Assembly: GCA_951812325.1 (NCBI GenBank)
Contig: OX638294.1
Span: 841,136-905,135 of the forward strand
Origin: an uncultured Thermoanaerobaculia bacterium
GTDB taxonomy: Bacteria; Acidobacteriota; Thermoanaerobaculia; Multivoradales; Multivoraceae
DNA length: 64,000 bases
Reading direction: 5' to 3'
Shown here: positions 7,300 through 16,151 of the stretch, in pieces
Numbering within the stretch: the stretch's first letter is position 1
Layout of the letters: each line of letters starts with the position of its first letter
The notes under the pieces: generated by a model
What the model saw: only the letters and a program-made list of their open reading frames with translations
What the model was told of the DNA's origin: nothing
Database searches by the model: none
Position numbers and translations under genes: made by a program

Positions 7300-10200
7300 A
7301 CAACAGCACCAGGCGGCCCGACGCCGGCGCGCCGGTCAGTTGCTTCAGGGCGTAGCAGTACCAACGCACCTGGCGGCGATACAGGTCGCCGCGGGTCAGG
7401 CCGTTCGCGCCGGAATCGCCAGCGGCCGGCGCGTCGAGATCGCCGAGATCCGTCTTCCAGTCGACGACGATCCACTTGCCGTCGTCTTCCAGGTAGGCGA
7501 GGTCGATCGCGCCCTCGACGATCCGGCGCTCCCCGTCGCCGGCCAGGGGGAGGAGAAAGGGCGTCTCGCGCAGGACCCGCCGCGAGGCTCGGGCCGCTTC
7601 CGCCGCCGGGCTCGCGAGGGCCGCGGCCACCACGGTTTCGGCCACTTCGATCTCCGGCCCGGTCGCGCCCAGCAGGGCGCCGTGGAGGCGGGCCAGTTCG
7701 CGGATTCGCTGCCGCTCGCCGTCGAGCGGCGCGTCGCGAAGCACGGTGTGAACCAGACTGCCGAAGCGCCTGCCTCCTGGCCGATCGCGGACACGCTCCA
7801 GTTCTTCCACCCTCACCTCGGCGGCCGAACCGGGCGGTTCAAGGTCCAGGTCGGTCACCGCCTCGGGACTCACCGTTGGACGGCTGGCCCGCTCGAGCAG
7901 TTCCCCCGTCCGGTCACGCCAGCGCTCGAACCGTTCGCGGCTCGCCTCGGCGACAGCGCCTCCGCCGGCGACCAGGAGATCCTCGCCCAGCAGCCCGTAC
8001 CTGGAGGGCGGCTGCTGGTCCACGAGCGCGGCGTCCCACCAGACGACATCGTAAGCCGGCGCCTCGTCGCCCGCCCCGTCGGCACTGGCGGCTGCGGGAA
8101 ACCGGTAGCGACCGGGCCTGACCGACTTCTCGGGCCCGCGGTCGTCGTCCGACGGTCGCACCGCGACCGATCGATCGCCGAACTCGGGGCACCCCGCGGC
8201 GGGTTCGGACCGCCGCCAGTTCTCCGACCCCGGATACACCGCGTCGTTCAGGCACTCGATCCACCCCGAGCGCTTCTCGTCGCCGACGGCCGGCACGACG
8301 AGCAGGTCGCGGGCCCGCGTCGCCGCCACGTAGGCAACGCGGACGCCCTCCGCTTCCTCCCGCCTGTCCTCGACGTCCGCCGCCTCGACCAGTTCCTGCG
8401 GCGCCAGGCCGAGCAGTTTCGCCGCGCACAGGCCTTCTTCGCTCTTCAACGTCCGCTCGGCCCCGCGCGACAGCCTGGCGGTCATGTCCGCAAGGATGAC
8501 GACCGGGAACTCCAGGCCCTTCGCCGTGTGGACGGTCATCACCCGGACGCCGTCCGCGTCTTCCTCGACCACCGGCGCCTGCGTGCTTCCGATCCTCTCC
8601 GCCTCCTCGTCCAACTGCTCCACGAAACCGCGGAACGAGCGGCCACCGGCGACCTCGTAGCGGCGCGCCAGATCGCAGACGCGCTGCGCGTTGCCCAGCA
8701 CCTGGTTGCCCGCGGGCCGGAGCGCCATCGCCGCCTGCGCGCGCGGCTTGGCGAGGATCTCCTGCACGGTCTGCACGATCGGCCGATAGTTCCGTCGGCG
8801 GTGAAGCGTGCCGAGGAAGTCGAGGACATCGACCAGGGAGGCGAACTCGGGCGGCGACTCGCCGTCCTCCCGGACTTTGCGCGGCGAGTAGAGGGGATGC
8901 CAGTTGCCGTAGCGCGTCTTGAACCGCAGCAGCAGATCGTCGTCGAAGGCGAAGAGGGATCCCCGAAGCGTCGCGTACACGCTGAGGCGGTCGTCGGGCC
9001 ACTCGACCGCCGTCAGCGCGGATCGAAGCGCCTCGACTTCCTCCCGTTCGTGGAAGGAACGGGCGCCGATCAGAAGATGCGGAATGCCGAAGGCCTCCAG
9101 GCCGCGGACATAGTCGCGGGCCGTGTCCTGGTTCCAGCTCAGGAAGCGCCGGAACAGCAGGCACACGTGCCGCGCCTCGACCGGTATCCGCTTCAGCCGG
9201 CCCGGATTCGCCGGATCGGGGACCTCGACCTTCCAGCCGCTCTCCTCGATCAGCCAGCGCACGAACGCCACCGTCGCGTATGGCTGGCACGCCTCGATGC
9301 TCTTCTGGGCGACGTTGCGGTACCCATAGGGCCTGGGCGGCGGCAGCACGACAACCTGGGGCTGGCCTGGAATCGCCTCGCGGTGTTCTCCCAAGGGTAT
9401 GTAGTCGGCGCTTCCGGCCGTCTTGTCGCCCGACATCAACGGAGCGAACGCCGCGTTGACCAGCCGCTGAATGGGCGCCGCGGAACGGAAGCTGGTCGCA
9501 AGCTGCAGGACCTCGACGCCGCGTTTCGCGAGCCTCTCCTTGACCTCCTGATAAAGCACGACATCCGCCCGGCGGAAGCGGTAGATCGACTGCTTCGGAT
9601 CGCCGACCAGGAACAACTTGCCGGGGGCCGGCGTCACCCGCCGCCAATCGTCCTGATCCGGGTCGTCGGCCGCCAGCAGGAGCAGAATCTCGGCTTGCAG
9701 AGGGTCCGTATCCTGGAACTCGTCGACGAACAGGTGGGTATAGCGTGCCTGCAGATGGCGCCGCACGTCCCGGTCGCGCCGCAGAAGATCGCGAGCCTTG
9801 ATCAGCAGGTCGTGGAAGTCGAGCTTGCCGAGCAGCGTCTTCGCCTCCTCGTAACGCTCGACGGCGCCCGACAGTTCTTCCTTCAGGAGCGCCGCCAGGT
9901 CGGCGTTCGCGTCGCGACTGAACTCGCGCAGCCGATCGGCCAGCCGGCGCCAGAGTTCGAAGACCTGGTCGCGCCCCACGCCTTCCGCGAAGCGGCCCCT
10001 TCCCTTGCGCGGACTCCGGAAGCCGCTCAGGTCGCGCAGCAACAGGGCGAGCCGCGCTTCCAACTGGTCAAGGAACGCCTCCCGATCGCCGGCCAGGCCC
10101 CCGGCGTTCGGGTCCGTTGGCGGCCCGCCGAGTTGCCTGCTGCGGACGATCCAGTTCGACAGCTCGACAACGGGCGCCAGACCCCGTCGCAGCAGATCGC

Positions 10201-10909
10201 CCTTCCGGCCGTGCTGAACCAGTGCGGCCAGCCGCTCGACACGGTTGGAGAGCTCGTAGAGCGCCGCCTCCCGATCGAAGTCCGGGCGCCGCCAGGGCGC
10301 AGCGAAGTCACGCCAGTCGACGAGGCGCCAGGCGGCCTCACGCAGCCGGTCGAGCGCCGACTCATTCGGCGACCACCGTCCGACGACAAGGCGCGCCAGT
10401 TCCCGTCGCAGTCCCGGCCGCATCGCCTCGAGCTGCTCCTCGATCCAGCGCCGGAAGCTGCGGGTGAACAGGCGAGGCGCCTCGTCTTCCGCCAGTTCGC
10501 CGAACCCCGGATCGACTCCCGCTTCCACCGGCCGCTCGCGCAGGATGTCGGCGCACAGGGAGTGGATGGTGCCGATCGCCGCCTGCTCCAGCCGCGAAAT
10601 CGCGTTCTCCAGCCGTTCCTGCCGGTCGACCGCGGCGCCGGTGCTGCGCAGCTCGAGCAGACGCGCATCGAGCGCCTGCCGCAGCCGCAGCTTGAGTTCG
10701 CCCGCCGCCTTGCGGGTGAAGGTCACCGCCGCCAGCCCATCGACCGTGCCGCGGCCCTGCTCCAGGATCGCCACCAGGCGCTCCACCAGCACCGTCGTCT
10801 TTCCGGTGCCGGCAGCCGCCTCGACCAACTGGCTCTCGTCCAGCGCTTCGCGGATCCGCGCGCGGGCGGCTTCGTCGGCCGGCAGCGTCCGCGCGTCGAC
10901 GACGCTCAT
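7298..10909 (-). CDS. addA: AddA, UvrD/Rep-type helicase-nuclease subunit of AddAB
   Basis: The 3-prime to 5-prime helicase and nuclease subunit of the AddAB double-strand break resection complex that feeds RecA-mediated repair. At 1203 residues it has full length. Helicase motifs: Walker A EAAAGTGKTT (30-39), motif II LFVDEFQDTDPLQAE, motif III LVGDPKQSIYRFRRAD, motif V VRVMTVHTAKGLEFPVVI and motif VI VAYVAATRARDLLVV. The C-terminal RecB-type nuclease keeps FGSLVHTVLR, EGAIDLAY, VVDWKTD and QVRWYCYAL, so both activities look intact. The ATG start at 10909 overlaps the addB stop as ATGA, implying translational coupling. It is the last gene of the cupin-PQQ-addB-addA run. Confidence 0.95.
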   Translation of the reverse strand: MSVVDARTLPADEAARARIREALDESQLVEAAAGTGKTTVLVERLVAILEQGRGTVDGLAAVTFTRKAAGELKLRLRQALDARLLELRSTGAAVDRQERLENAISRLEQAAIGTIHSLCADILRERPVEAGVDPGFGELAEDEAPRLFTRSFRRWIEEQLEAMRPGLRRELARLVVGRWSPNESALDRLREAAWRLVDWRDFAAPWRRPDFDREAALYELSNRVERLAALVQHGRKGDLLRRGLAPVVELSNWIVRSRQLGGPPTDPNAGGLAGDREAFLDQLEARLALLLRDLSGFRSPRKGRGRFAEGVGRDQVFELWRRLADRLREFSRDANADLAALLKEELSGAVERYEEAKTLLGKLDFHDLLIKARDLLRRDRDVRRHLQARYTHLFVDEFQDTDPLQAEILLLLAADDPDQDDWRRVTPAPGKLFLVGDPKQSIYRFRRADVVLYQEVKERLAKRGVEVLQLATSFRSAAPIQRLVNAAFAPLMSGDKTAGSADYIPLGEHREAIPGQPQVVVLPPPRPYGYRNVAQKSIEACQPYATVAFVRWLIEESGWKVEVPDPANPGRLKRIPVEARHVCLLFRRFLSWNQDTARDYVRGLEAFGIPHLLIGARSFHEREEVEALRSALTAVEWPDDRLSVYATLRGSLFAFDDDLLLRFKTRYGNWHPLYSPRKVREDGESPPEFASLVDVLDFLGTLHRRRNYRPIVQTVQEILAKPRAQAAMALRPAGNQVLGNAQRVCDLARRYEVAGGRSFRGFVEQLDEEAERIGSTQAPVVEEDADGVRVMTVHTAKGLEFPVVILADMTARLSRGAERTLKSEEGLCAAKLLGLAPQELVEAADVEDRREEAEGVRVAYVAATRARDLLVVPAVGDEKRSGWIECLNDAVYPGSENWRRSEPAAGCPEFGDRSVAVRPSDDDRGPEKSVRPGRYRFPAAASADGAGDEAPAYDVVWWDAALVDQQPPSRYGLLGEDLLVAGGGAVAEASRERFERWRDRTGELLERASRPTVSPEAVTDLDLEPPGSAAEVRVEELERVRDRPGGRRFGSLVHTVLRDAPLDGERQRIRELARLHGALLGATGPEIEVAETVVAAALASPAAEAARASRRVLRETPFLLPLAGDGERRIVEGAIDLAYLEDDGKWIVVDWKTDLGDLDAPAAGDSGANGLTRGDLYRRQVRWYCYALKQLTGAPASGRLVLL

Positions 10910-13900
10910 CGTTCGCTCCGCAGCGCGTTGAGTTCTTCCAGCCGGGTCCGGTCCTTGCGCTTGACCCGCAGTTCCTCGTACGGGCCGCACACCCGCCGGT
11001 AGTCGCAGTAGCGGCATGCGTCCTTCGCCGGCGCCGCGGGCAGGAAGCCGGTTTCCAGCGCTTCATCCACCTGGAGCAGCAGCCTGCGCGCGGCGCCGCG
11101 GCTGCGTTGATCGAGCGGCACGGAGACGGCGCCGTAGTCGCCGCGCTGAGTGCAGTAGAAGAGCCGGCCCGAAACGACTTCCCGCGCGAGAACGCGCTCC
11201 GCGGCCAGGCTGTAGAGAACCGGCTGCAGAACCCTGCCGCCGCCGATCACGAGACCACCGCCCGCGTGGACCGCGCGCCCCGTCTTGTGGTCCGTCACCC
11301 GGAGCTGGCCGTTCGCGCCCTCCTCGACGAGGTCGATCGATCCGCGCAATCGCGCAACGTCGAGCACTTCCGCCGGCTCCTGACAACCATGGGGATCCCG
11401 GTCCCGGGAGCGTCGCAAGCCGAAGGAGAGCTCGGCATGGATCGGCTTCCACTGACCGCCCTCATCCGCCACCTGTCGCAACCAGCCGCGAAGATCGGCC
11501 CGCAGTCCTTCGAACTCCGCCTTCCACACCCGTTCGATCGGCGGCGCGAGTTGCTCCCGGTAGTCGCGCTCGCTCGTCGCCAGCACGTCGTCGAGCCGCT
11601 CGAAGACCGCCTCCAGGTTGTCCGCCACGACCGGCAGGAGGTCGGCCTCCTTCAGCGCGCCGAACAGGCGGAACTGGATCTCGTGGAAGATGCTGCCGCG
11701 GGTCATCGGGTCCAACTGCTCCAGTTGGACGAGTTCGTCTCGCGGGTACAAACGCAGCACCGCCTGGAGGAAGAACCGGTAGGGACAGGCGGCATAGTGC
11801 TGAAGCGCCGTCGGCGAGTAGGAGCGGGCGCCGATGCGCTGGGCGACCAACGCCTCGAGAGCCTCGGGACTCGCGTCCACGAGACCGTCGACCGGGAACC
11901 AGGGCCGCCGCCAACGACGACCGCGCGCCTGAAGCGCCCGCTTCAGATGCTCGTTCGACTCGAGGAGGAAGCGCGCCCGGCCGCGGCGCTGCGCGACCGG
12001 ACCTTGAGCGCCGAGGTACGGCCGCAGGAGAGCCAGGTCGAACTCGGACTCGTCGACCGCGTCCTCCGGCGCCTCGGGGGCCGGCCAGCCAACCACCGCG
12101 GCGCCGCCCGCCTCCGCCCGGCGGCCGAGCTCCTCCAGGTCCGGCAGCCTTCCCTCGGCGCCGCGGAGCACGTCGAGCGCGTACAGCGACGGCACCCGGG
12201 CGCGCCCCTGCACCAGGTCGACCCGGGGATAGGACACGACCAGCCGACGACTCGCCGCGCCGAGCGCAAGACGCAGCAGCAGTTGCTCCCGCCAGGTGCG
12301 GCGCTGGTTTCCGGTCAGGCGATAACCGGCCTGCCGGAGCGCCTGGCGGCGCTCGTCGAGCAGCAGCGGGTCTTCGCCCGCGCGCCGAGGGAACACGCCT
12401 TCCGCCAGGCCCGGAACGAACACCAGATCGAAGCTTCGCCCGGCCGCTTCCTCGACGCCGCCCACGAAGACGCGGCCGAATCGCCTCTTCGGCGGCCGGT
12501 TGCGGCTGAAACGCAGCCGCTCGGCGAGGATCCGCTCCACTTCGGCAAGTCCGACTTCGTCGACCTGCGCCAGGGGCCTGAGCTCGGCCAGCACCTCGAG
12601 CACGGTCTCCGGGCGCCGCAGCGCCATCGTCGCGAGTTCGCCGAGGCGTTCGAGCCACAGGGCCCAGTCGGCCCGCTCCGGCAGGGCGTCGAGGAACCGG
12701 ATCAGGGGCAGCGCGAAGGCCTGGAGCGTCTCCAGGCGGTCGATCTGGCGCTTCAGGTAAGCCCGGTGTCCGTCGTCCTCATCCCCCGCCTCACGCAACC
12801 GCAACCGGAACTCCGCGCCCAGACCCTCGAGCCGCTCCGTCCAGCGCTCGGCGCCGCCGACCACGGCGGCATCGACCAGGAGGCGCTCCCACTGAGCCGG
12901 GACACGCAGCGCACCGGCCGGAGCGGCGTCTTCCCCGACACCTACGTCGGCCTCGGCTGGCGGTTCGCCGTCGCCGCCAGAGTCCGCGCCTTCTTCGGAT
13001 CCGGCGCCTTCTTCGGATCCGGCGACTGCTTCGGATCCGGAAGGCTCGTCGGGTGACTTGAGCACGAGTTGCTCGCCGGCCGGCTCGACCCACGGCGTCT
13101 CGCGCCGCGGCGGCGCGCCGCCGGCAGCCGGCTCGGGAGTCTGCCCCAGGGAGAGATACTCGGCGAAGCGAGTCGCGGACAGTCTCTCCGCCGCACACGC
13201 AAGAAGCGACAGAAACGCGCGCCCGGCGGGATTCGGACGCAGCGTTCCCTGCGTGATGCAGGCCGGAATGCTCGCTCGGGCAAGCGCATCCTCGACCAGG
13301 GGCAGGTACGCAGCCGGCTGGCGCACCAGGATCGCGATGCGATCGAACGCCAGGCCCGCGGCGGCCGCGCGGTGGATGCGCCGGGCGATCTCGACGCACT
13401 CCTGCCCCTCACCGGCGGCTGAGAACAGGTCGACCGACTCGTCGGCGGGCGCGGCCCCGTCACCTGCCGGAGAAACGTCCCCGCCCGTCTCGAAGACGAA
13501 CCGCTGCACTCGATCCAGCCGTCGCCCGGCCAAGGCCTCGCCGTCGGCCGGCTCTTCCCGGTCGAGGTCGATCACCGCCGGATCATCGAGCACGGAACCC
13601 AGCCACTCGAGGGCCTCGTCGTCGCCCGCGGCCACGGTCGCGAGCACGTCCTCGTTTCGCCCGGCCAACTTCTGCAGCAGCTCCGCCTGGCTGGCGCTTC
13701 GAAGCGGCAGGTCGAGCCACAGCGAGACCGGCGGAACCGCGACGCCCGAATTCGCGACAGCGATGCCGGCGAGTCGCAGAACGGCCGTTCGATCCGCGAG
13801 GCGGAAGCGGTCCATCTCCTCGTCGAATCGACGAAGCAGCCGCTCCAGGTCACGCGTCCTTTCGTCGACCTGCAGTTCGGCGGGCGGAACGCCCGCCGCT

Positions 13901-14292
13901 CGCAGCTCGCCGATCGTCGCGGCCAGGGAGCGCGCAAAACCGGGCATTCCCGCCACCGGCGACAACCGCTCCAGCTCCCCTGCCGTCTGTGCCATGCGGG
14001 CCACACGGGCGGCCATTGCCTCGGTTCCGAGCGCCGTGACCGGGTTCAGGTCGCGGGCAGCCAGTTCGAGCGCCGCGGTCTGGAGCGCCCACTGGTCCAG
14101 CGAGGCGCGGTGGACCCCAAGAACTCCGTGGCCGTTCGCAGACAGGCCGCGAACCAGATCGTCGGCGGCGCCCCGGGACGCCGCCAGCAGCAACGTCTCC
14201 CCGTCGTCGCGGCCGCGGTCTCGCAGCCAGTTGCCGGCGGCCGCAAGCCGGCGGGCGCCCGAGCAAGAAACGAAGATCGCAGCGTGAGCCAG
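10906..14292 (-). CDS. addB: AddB, Fe-S nuclease/helicase-like subunit of AddAB (non-ATG start)
   Basis: Partner of AddA; family members scan for Chi-like sites and cut the 5-prime strand. The C-terminal nuclease shows RSYSPTALQHYAACPYRFFL, GSIFHEIQFRLF, RLRGSIDLVEEG and VTDHKTGR, plus the 4Fe-4S cysteines of AACPYRF and CRYCDYRRVC. The N-terminus lacks a good Walker A (FVSCSGARRLAAAGNWL), as in several AddB lineages. No ATG, GTG or TTG occurs where the family begins. The best site is CTG 14292, preceded by GGAG at eight bases; about 1128 residues result. An acidic Gly/Ser/Glu linker encoded around 12960-13045 contains a short repeat (GSEEGA twice). The gene starts five bases after the PQQ gene. 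Confidence 0.88.
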   Translation of the reverse strand: MAHAAIFVSCSGARRLAAAGNWLRDRGRDDGETLLLAASRGAADDLVRGLSANGHGVLGVHRASLDQWALQTAALELAARDLNPVTALGTEAMAARVARMAQTAGELERLSPVAGMPGFARSLAATIGELRAAGVPPAELQVDERTRDLERLLRRFDEEMDRFRLADRTAVLRLAGIAVANSGVAVPPVSLWLDLPLRSASQAELLQKLAGRNEDVLATVAAGDDEALEWLGSVLDDPAVIDLDREEPADGEALAGRRLDRVQRFVFETGGDVSPAGDGAAPADESVDLFSAAGEGQECVEIARRIHRAAAAGLAFDRIAILVRQPAAYLPLVEDALARASIPACITQGTLRPNPAGRAFLSLLACAAERLSATRFAEYLSLGQTPEPAAGGAPPRRETPWVEPAGEQLVLKSPDEPSGSEAVAGSEEGAGSEEGADSGGDGEPPAEADVGVGEDAAPAGALRVPAQWERLLVDAAVVGGAERWTERLEGLGAEFRLRLREAGDEDDGHRAYLKRQIDRLETLQAFALPLIRFLDALPERADWALWLERLGELATMALRRPETVLEVLAELRPLAQVDEVGLAEVERILAERLRFSRNRPPKRRFGRVFVGGVEEAAGRSFDLVFVPGLAEGVFPRRAGEDPLLLDERRQALRQAGYRLTGNQRRTWREQLLLRLALGAASRRLVVSYPRVDLVQGRARVPSLYALDVLRGAEGRLPDLEELGRRAEAGGAAVVGWPAPEAPEDAVDESEFDLALLRPYLGAQGPVAQRRGRARFLLESNEHLKRALQARGRRWRRPWFPVDGLVDASPEALEALVAQRIGARSYSPTALQHYAACPYRFFLQAVLRLYPRDELVQLEQLDPMTRGSIFHEIQFRLFGALKEADLLPVVADNLEAVFERLDDVLATSERDYREQLAPPIERVWKAEFEGLRADLRGWLRQVADEGGQWKPIHAELSFGLRRSRDRDPHGCQEPAEVLDVARLRGSIDLVEEGANGQLRVTDHKTGRAVHAGGGLVIGGGRVLQPVLYSLAAERVLAREVVSGRLFYCTQRGDYGAVSVPLDQRSRGAARRLLLQVDEALETGFLPAAPAKDACRYCDYRRVCGPYEELRVKRKDRTRLEELNALRSER
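12986..13041. repeat. Short tandem repeat in the addB acidic linker
   Basis: The unit CTTCGGATCCGG recurs three times with variable spacing (GCCTTCTTCGGATCCGG-type units). On the coding strand it gives Ser-Glu-Glu-Gly-Ala repeats between the helicase-like and nuclease halves of AddB. It probably encodes a flexible, length-variable linker. Confidence 0.55.
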
Positions 14293-14297
14293 CGGCG

Positions 14298-15719
14298 TTA
14301 CTCCGGTGGCGGAATGAGTTCCAGCGCAGCCAGACGGTCCTTGCCGCGCACGTACAAGACGCCGTGAGCCAGCACCGGCGCCGCCCAGGCCGGGTAGCGC
14401 AGCAGGTCGACCGTCCGGCCGTCGACGTCGACCCGGAGACGAAGTTCCGCAACCCGCTGGTAACTCTCCGAAGTGGCCCGCACCAGCAGCAGATCGCCGC
14501 CCTCGCTCTGCACCACGAAATGGCCGTCGACGTAGAGCAACTGGGTGCGGCCGAGGCGGGGCTGGCTCCAGTGGACCTCGCCGGTCGCCCATTCGACGGC
14601 CCGGAGTTCGGCGTTGGGCGACTTCTCGCCGCTCGAGACGTAGACCGCGCCCTCGTGGTACACCGGCGTGTTCCAGTGGGCGGCAATCGCCTGATCGCGC
14701 GGACCGTCCTGCCAGACCGGCGAGAAGCCGGTGGCGCCACGTTCCGGGTCGCCGTCGTACTCGAGCAGGACCGCGCCCTTCTCGTACGACTCGGTGAGCA
14801 GGACCCGGGCGCCGACCACGACGGGATTCGCCGCGTTCACGCTGCTCAGTCGGCGCGCCCGCCAGCCGAAGCCGTCGAGCTGCCGGCCATCCTTCGGGTC
14901 GAAGACGATCAGTCCCGAACGGGCGAAGTGGAAGCCGCGCCGCCTGCCGCCGACGTCCCGGACCACCGGACTCGCGTAGCTGGCGAGGTCGTCGCCGAGG
15001 CGATAGCGCTCCTCCCCCGTCCGCTTGTCGAAGGCGACCAGCGCCGTGCCGTTCGGCTTCAACCTTCCGCTATGAATGTTCGGCGAGCCCGGCGGACTCC
15101 CGCCGACCGCCACGATCAGCAGGTCGTCCTCGATCCAGGGCGCGCTGGCGACGCCGAAGAAGTTCTGCTGCACTCCGTACTCGGCATGCAGGTCACGCTC
15201 CCACAGAACCTCGCCGTCGAGCACCCGGTGGCAGCGGAGGATGCCGTCGGCGCCAACCGCGTAGACCCGCGGGCCATCGATCAGCGGCGCCGTGCGCGGA
15301 CCGCCGTCGTAGCCGTAGTAGTCCTCGTAGTCCGTCCGAACCTCGGAACGCCAGAGTTCCTCGCCGGTCTCGGAACGGACCGCGACCAACCGCGCCTGGT
15401 CACGGAAGCGGGTGAAGTAGAAGAGCCGGCCCCGGGCCACGGAGGGCGCCGCGTAGCCCTCGCCCAGTTCGAGGCGCCAGATCAGCGGCGGCGGATCGGT
15501 CGCCCAGTCCGTGCGGATGCCGGTCTCGGGCGACTTCGAATCGCGGTTCGGGCCGAGGAAGCCCGGCCAGTCGATGCCGTCCGTCCGCACACGCAGGTCG
15601 GGCGGTAAAGCGTCAGCGCCGCCCCGCGCCAAGGCGGACGAAGTCAGAATCGCAACGTTCGCGGCCAACAGAACGACGGTCGCTCCGGCCGCGGCCGCGG
15701 GACAGCGGCGCCTGTTCAC
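14298..15719 (-). CDS. PQQ-type beta-propeller repeat protein, exported
   Basis: 473 residues with an N-terminal signal-like segment (GATVVLLAANVAILTSSALA, about 11-30) followed by WPGFLGPNRDSKSPETGI, the usual opening of secreted PQQ_2/BamB-like propellers. Repeats of the type TGEELWR, DGEVLWERDL, TGEERYRL, TGEVHWSQ mark successive blades. Cofactor-binding and catalytic residues of true PQQ dehydrogenases are not recognisable, so a structural or binding role is more likely. The start is GTG 15719, overlapping the cupin stop as GTGA. It is in one run with the cupin, addB and addA; the functional link to DNA repair is unclear and may be only cotranscription. Confidence 0.8.
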   Translation of the reverse strand: MNRRRCPAAAAGATVVLLAANVAILTSSALARGGADALPPDLRVRTDGIDWPGFLGPNRDSKSPETGIRTDWATDPPPLIWRLELGEGYAAPSVARGRLFYFTRFRDQARLVAVRSETGEELWRSEVRTDYEDYYGYDGGPRTAPLIDGPRVYAVGADGILRCHRVLDGEVLWERDLHAEYGVQQNFFGVASAPWIEDDLLIVAVGGSPPGSPNIHSGRLKPNGTALVAFDKRTGEERYRLGDDLASYASPVVRDVGGRRRGFHFARSGLIVFDPKDGRQLDGFGWRARRLSSVNAANPVVVGARVLLTESYEKGAVLLEYDGDPERGATGFSPVWQDGPRDQAIAAHWNTPVYHEGAVYVSSGEKSPNAELRAVEWATGEVHWSQPRLGRTQLLYVDGHFVVQSEGGDLLLVRATSESYQRVAELRLRVDVDGRTVDLLRYPAWAAPVLAHGVLYVRGKDRLAALELIPPPE

Positions 15720-16108
15720 TCTCCCGAGACCAGATCGATCCGGTCCGGCCGGTTCGGCACCAGGCACAGGAACTCGAACGGCGCCTCGATCACTTCATAG
15801 GAGTGCGGCAGACCCGCGGGAATCAGCAGCACATCATCGGCGCCCACCTCGACCGTCTCCTCGCCCAACACGATCCGCGCCCGGCCCTGAAGCACGTACT
15901 GCTCATGCTCGACCTGGTTCGTGTGCAGCGGCATCCCGCCGCCGTCCTCCATCCGGAACCGCCGCATCGCGAAGTGAGGCGCGTCGTCGTCGGCGCCGAG
16001 CAAGACCTGGGTCGTCGTCGCGGCGCCGAGTTCAACGCGGTTCGCGGGCGCGTCGTCGGCGCGGCGAACGACGGCCGTGCGGGTCGCTGGAGGCGAGACA
16101 CGAGTCAC
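15716..16108 (-). CDS. Small cupin-domain protein
   Basis: 130 residues forming one cupin barrel: motif 1 as MPLHTNQVEHEQYVLQGRARI (conserved HxxxxEHExY arrangement) and motif 2 around VLLIPAGLPHSYEVIEAPFEFL. The histidines and glutamate needed for a metal site are present. Substrates of such stand-alone cupins range widely, so no reaction is assigned. The start is GTG 16108; TAGAGT lies eight bases before it and a GAGG is too close to act well, so this may be a leaderless start of the four-gene run. Its stop overlaps the start of the PQQ-type gene. Confidence 0.75.
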   Translation of the reverse strand: MTRVSPPATRTAVVRRADDAPANRVELGAATTTQVLLGADDDAPHFAMRRFRMEDGGGMPLHTNQVEHEQYVLQGRARIVLGEETVEVGADDVLLIPAGLPHSYEVIEAPFEFLCLVPNRPDRIDLVSGE

Positions 16109-16116
16109 GGCCTCGG

Positions 16117-16122
16117 ACTCTA
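16117..16122 (-). promoter_or_regulatory. Candidate -10 box for the cupin-PQQ-addB-addA run
   Basis: TAGAGT (minus strand) lies eight bases before the GTG at 16108. It is the same TANNNT arrangement seen before hisS, trkA and others in this window. No -35 box is recognisable. Confidence 0.35.
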
Positions 16123-16151
16123 CCGCGCCGAGGCGGCGGGGCAACGGAGCC

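Noticed and set aside
7340..11002. A 1220-codon open frame on the plus strand opposite addA
   Set aside because: In GC-rich DNA long open frames arise opposite real genes. The translation is Arg/Gln/His-rich with no family motif, whereas the minus strand encodes complete AddA.
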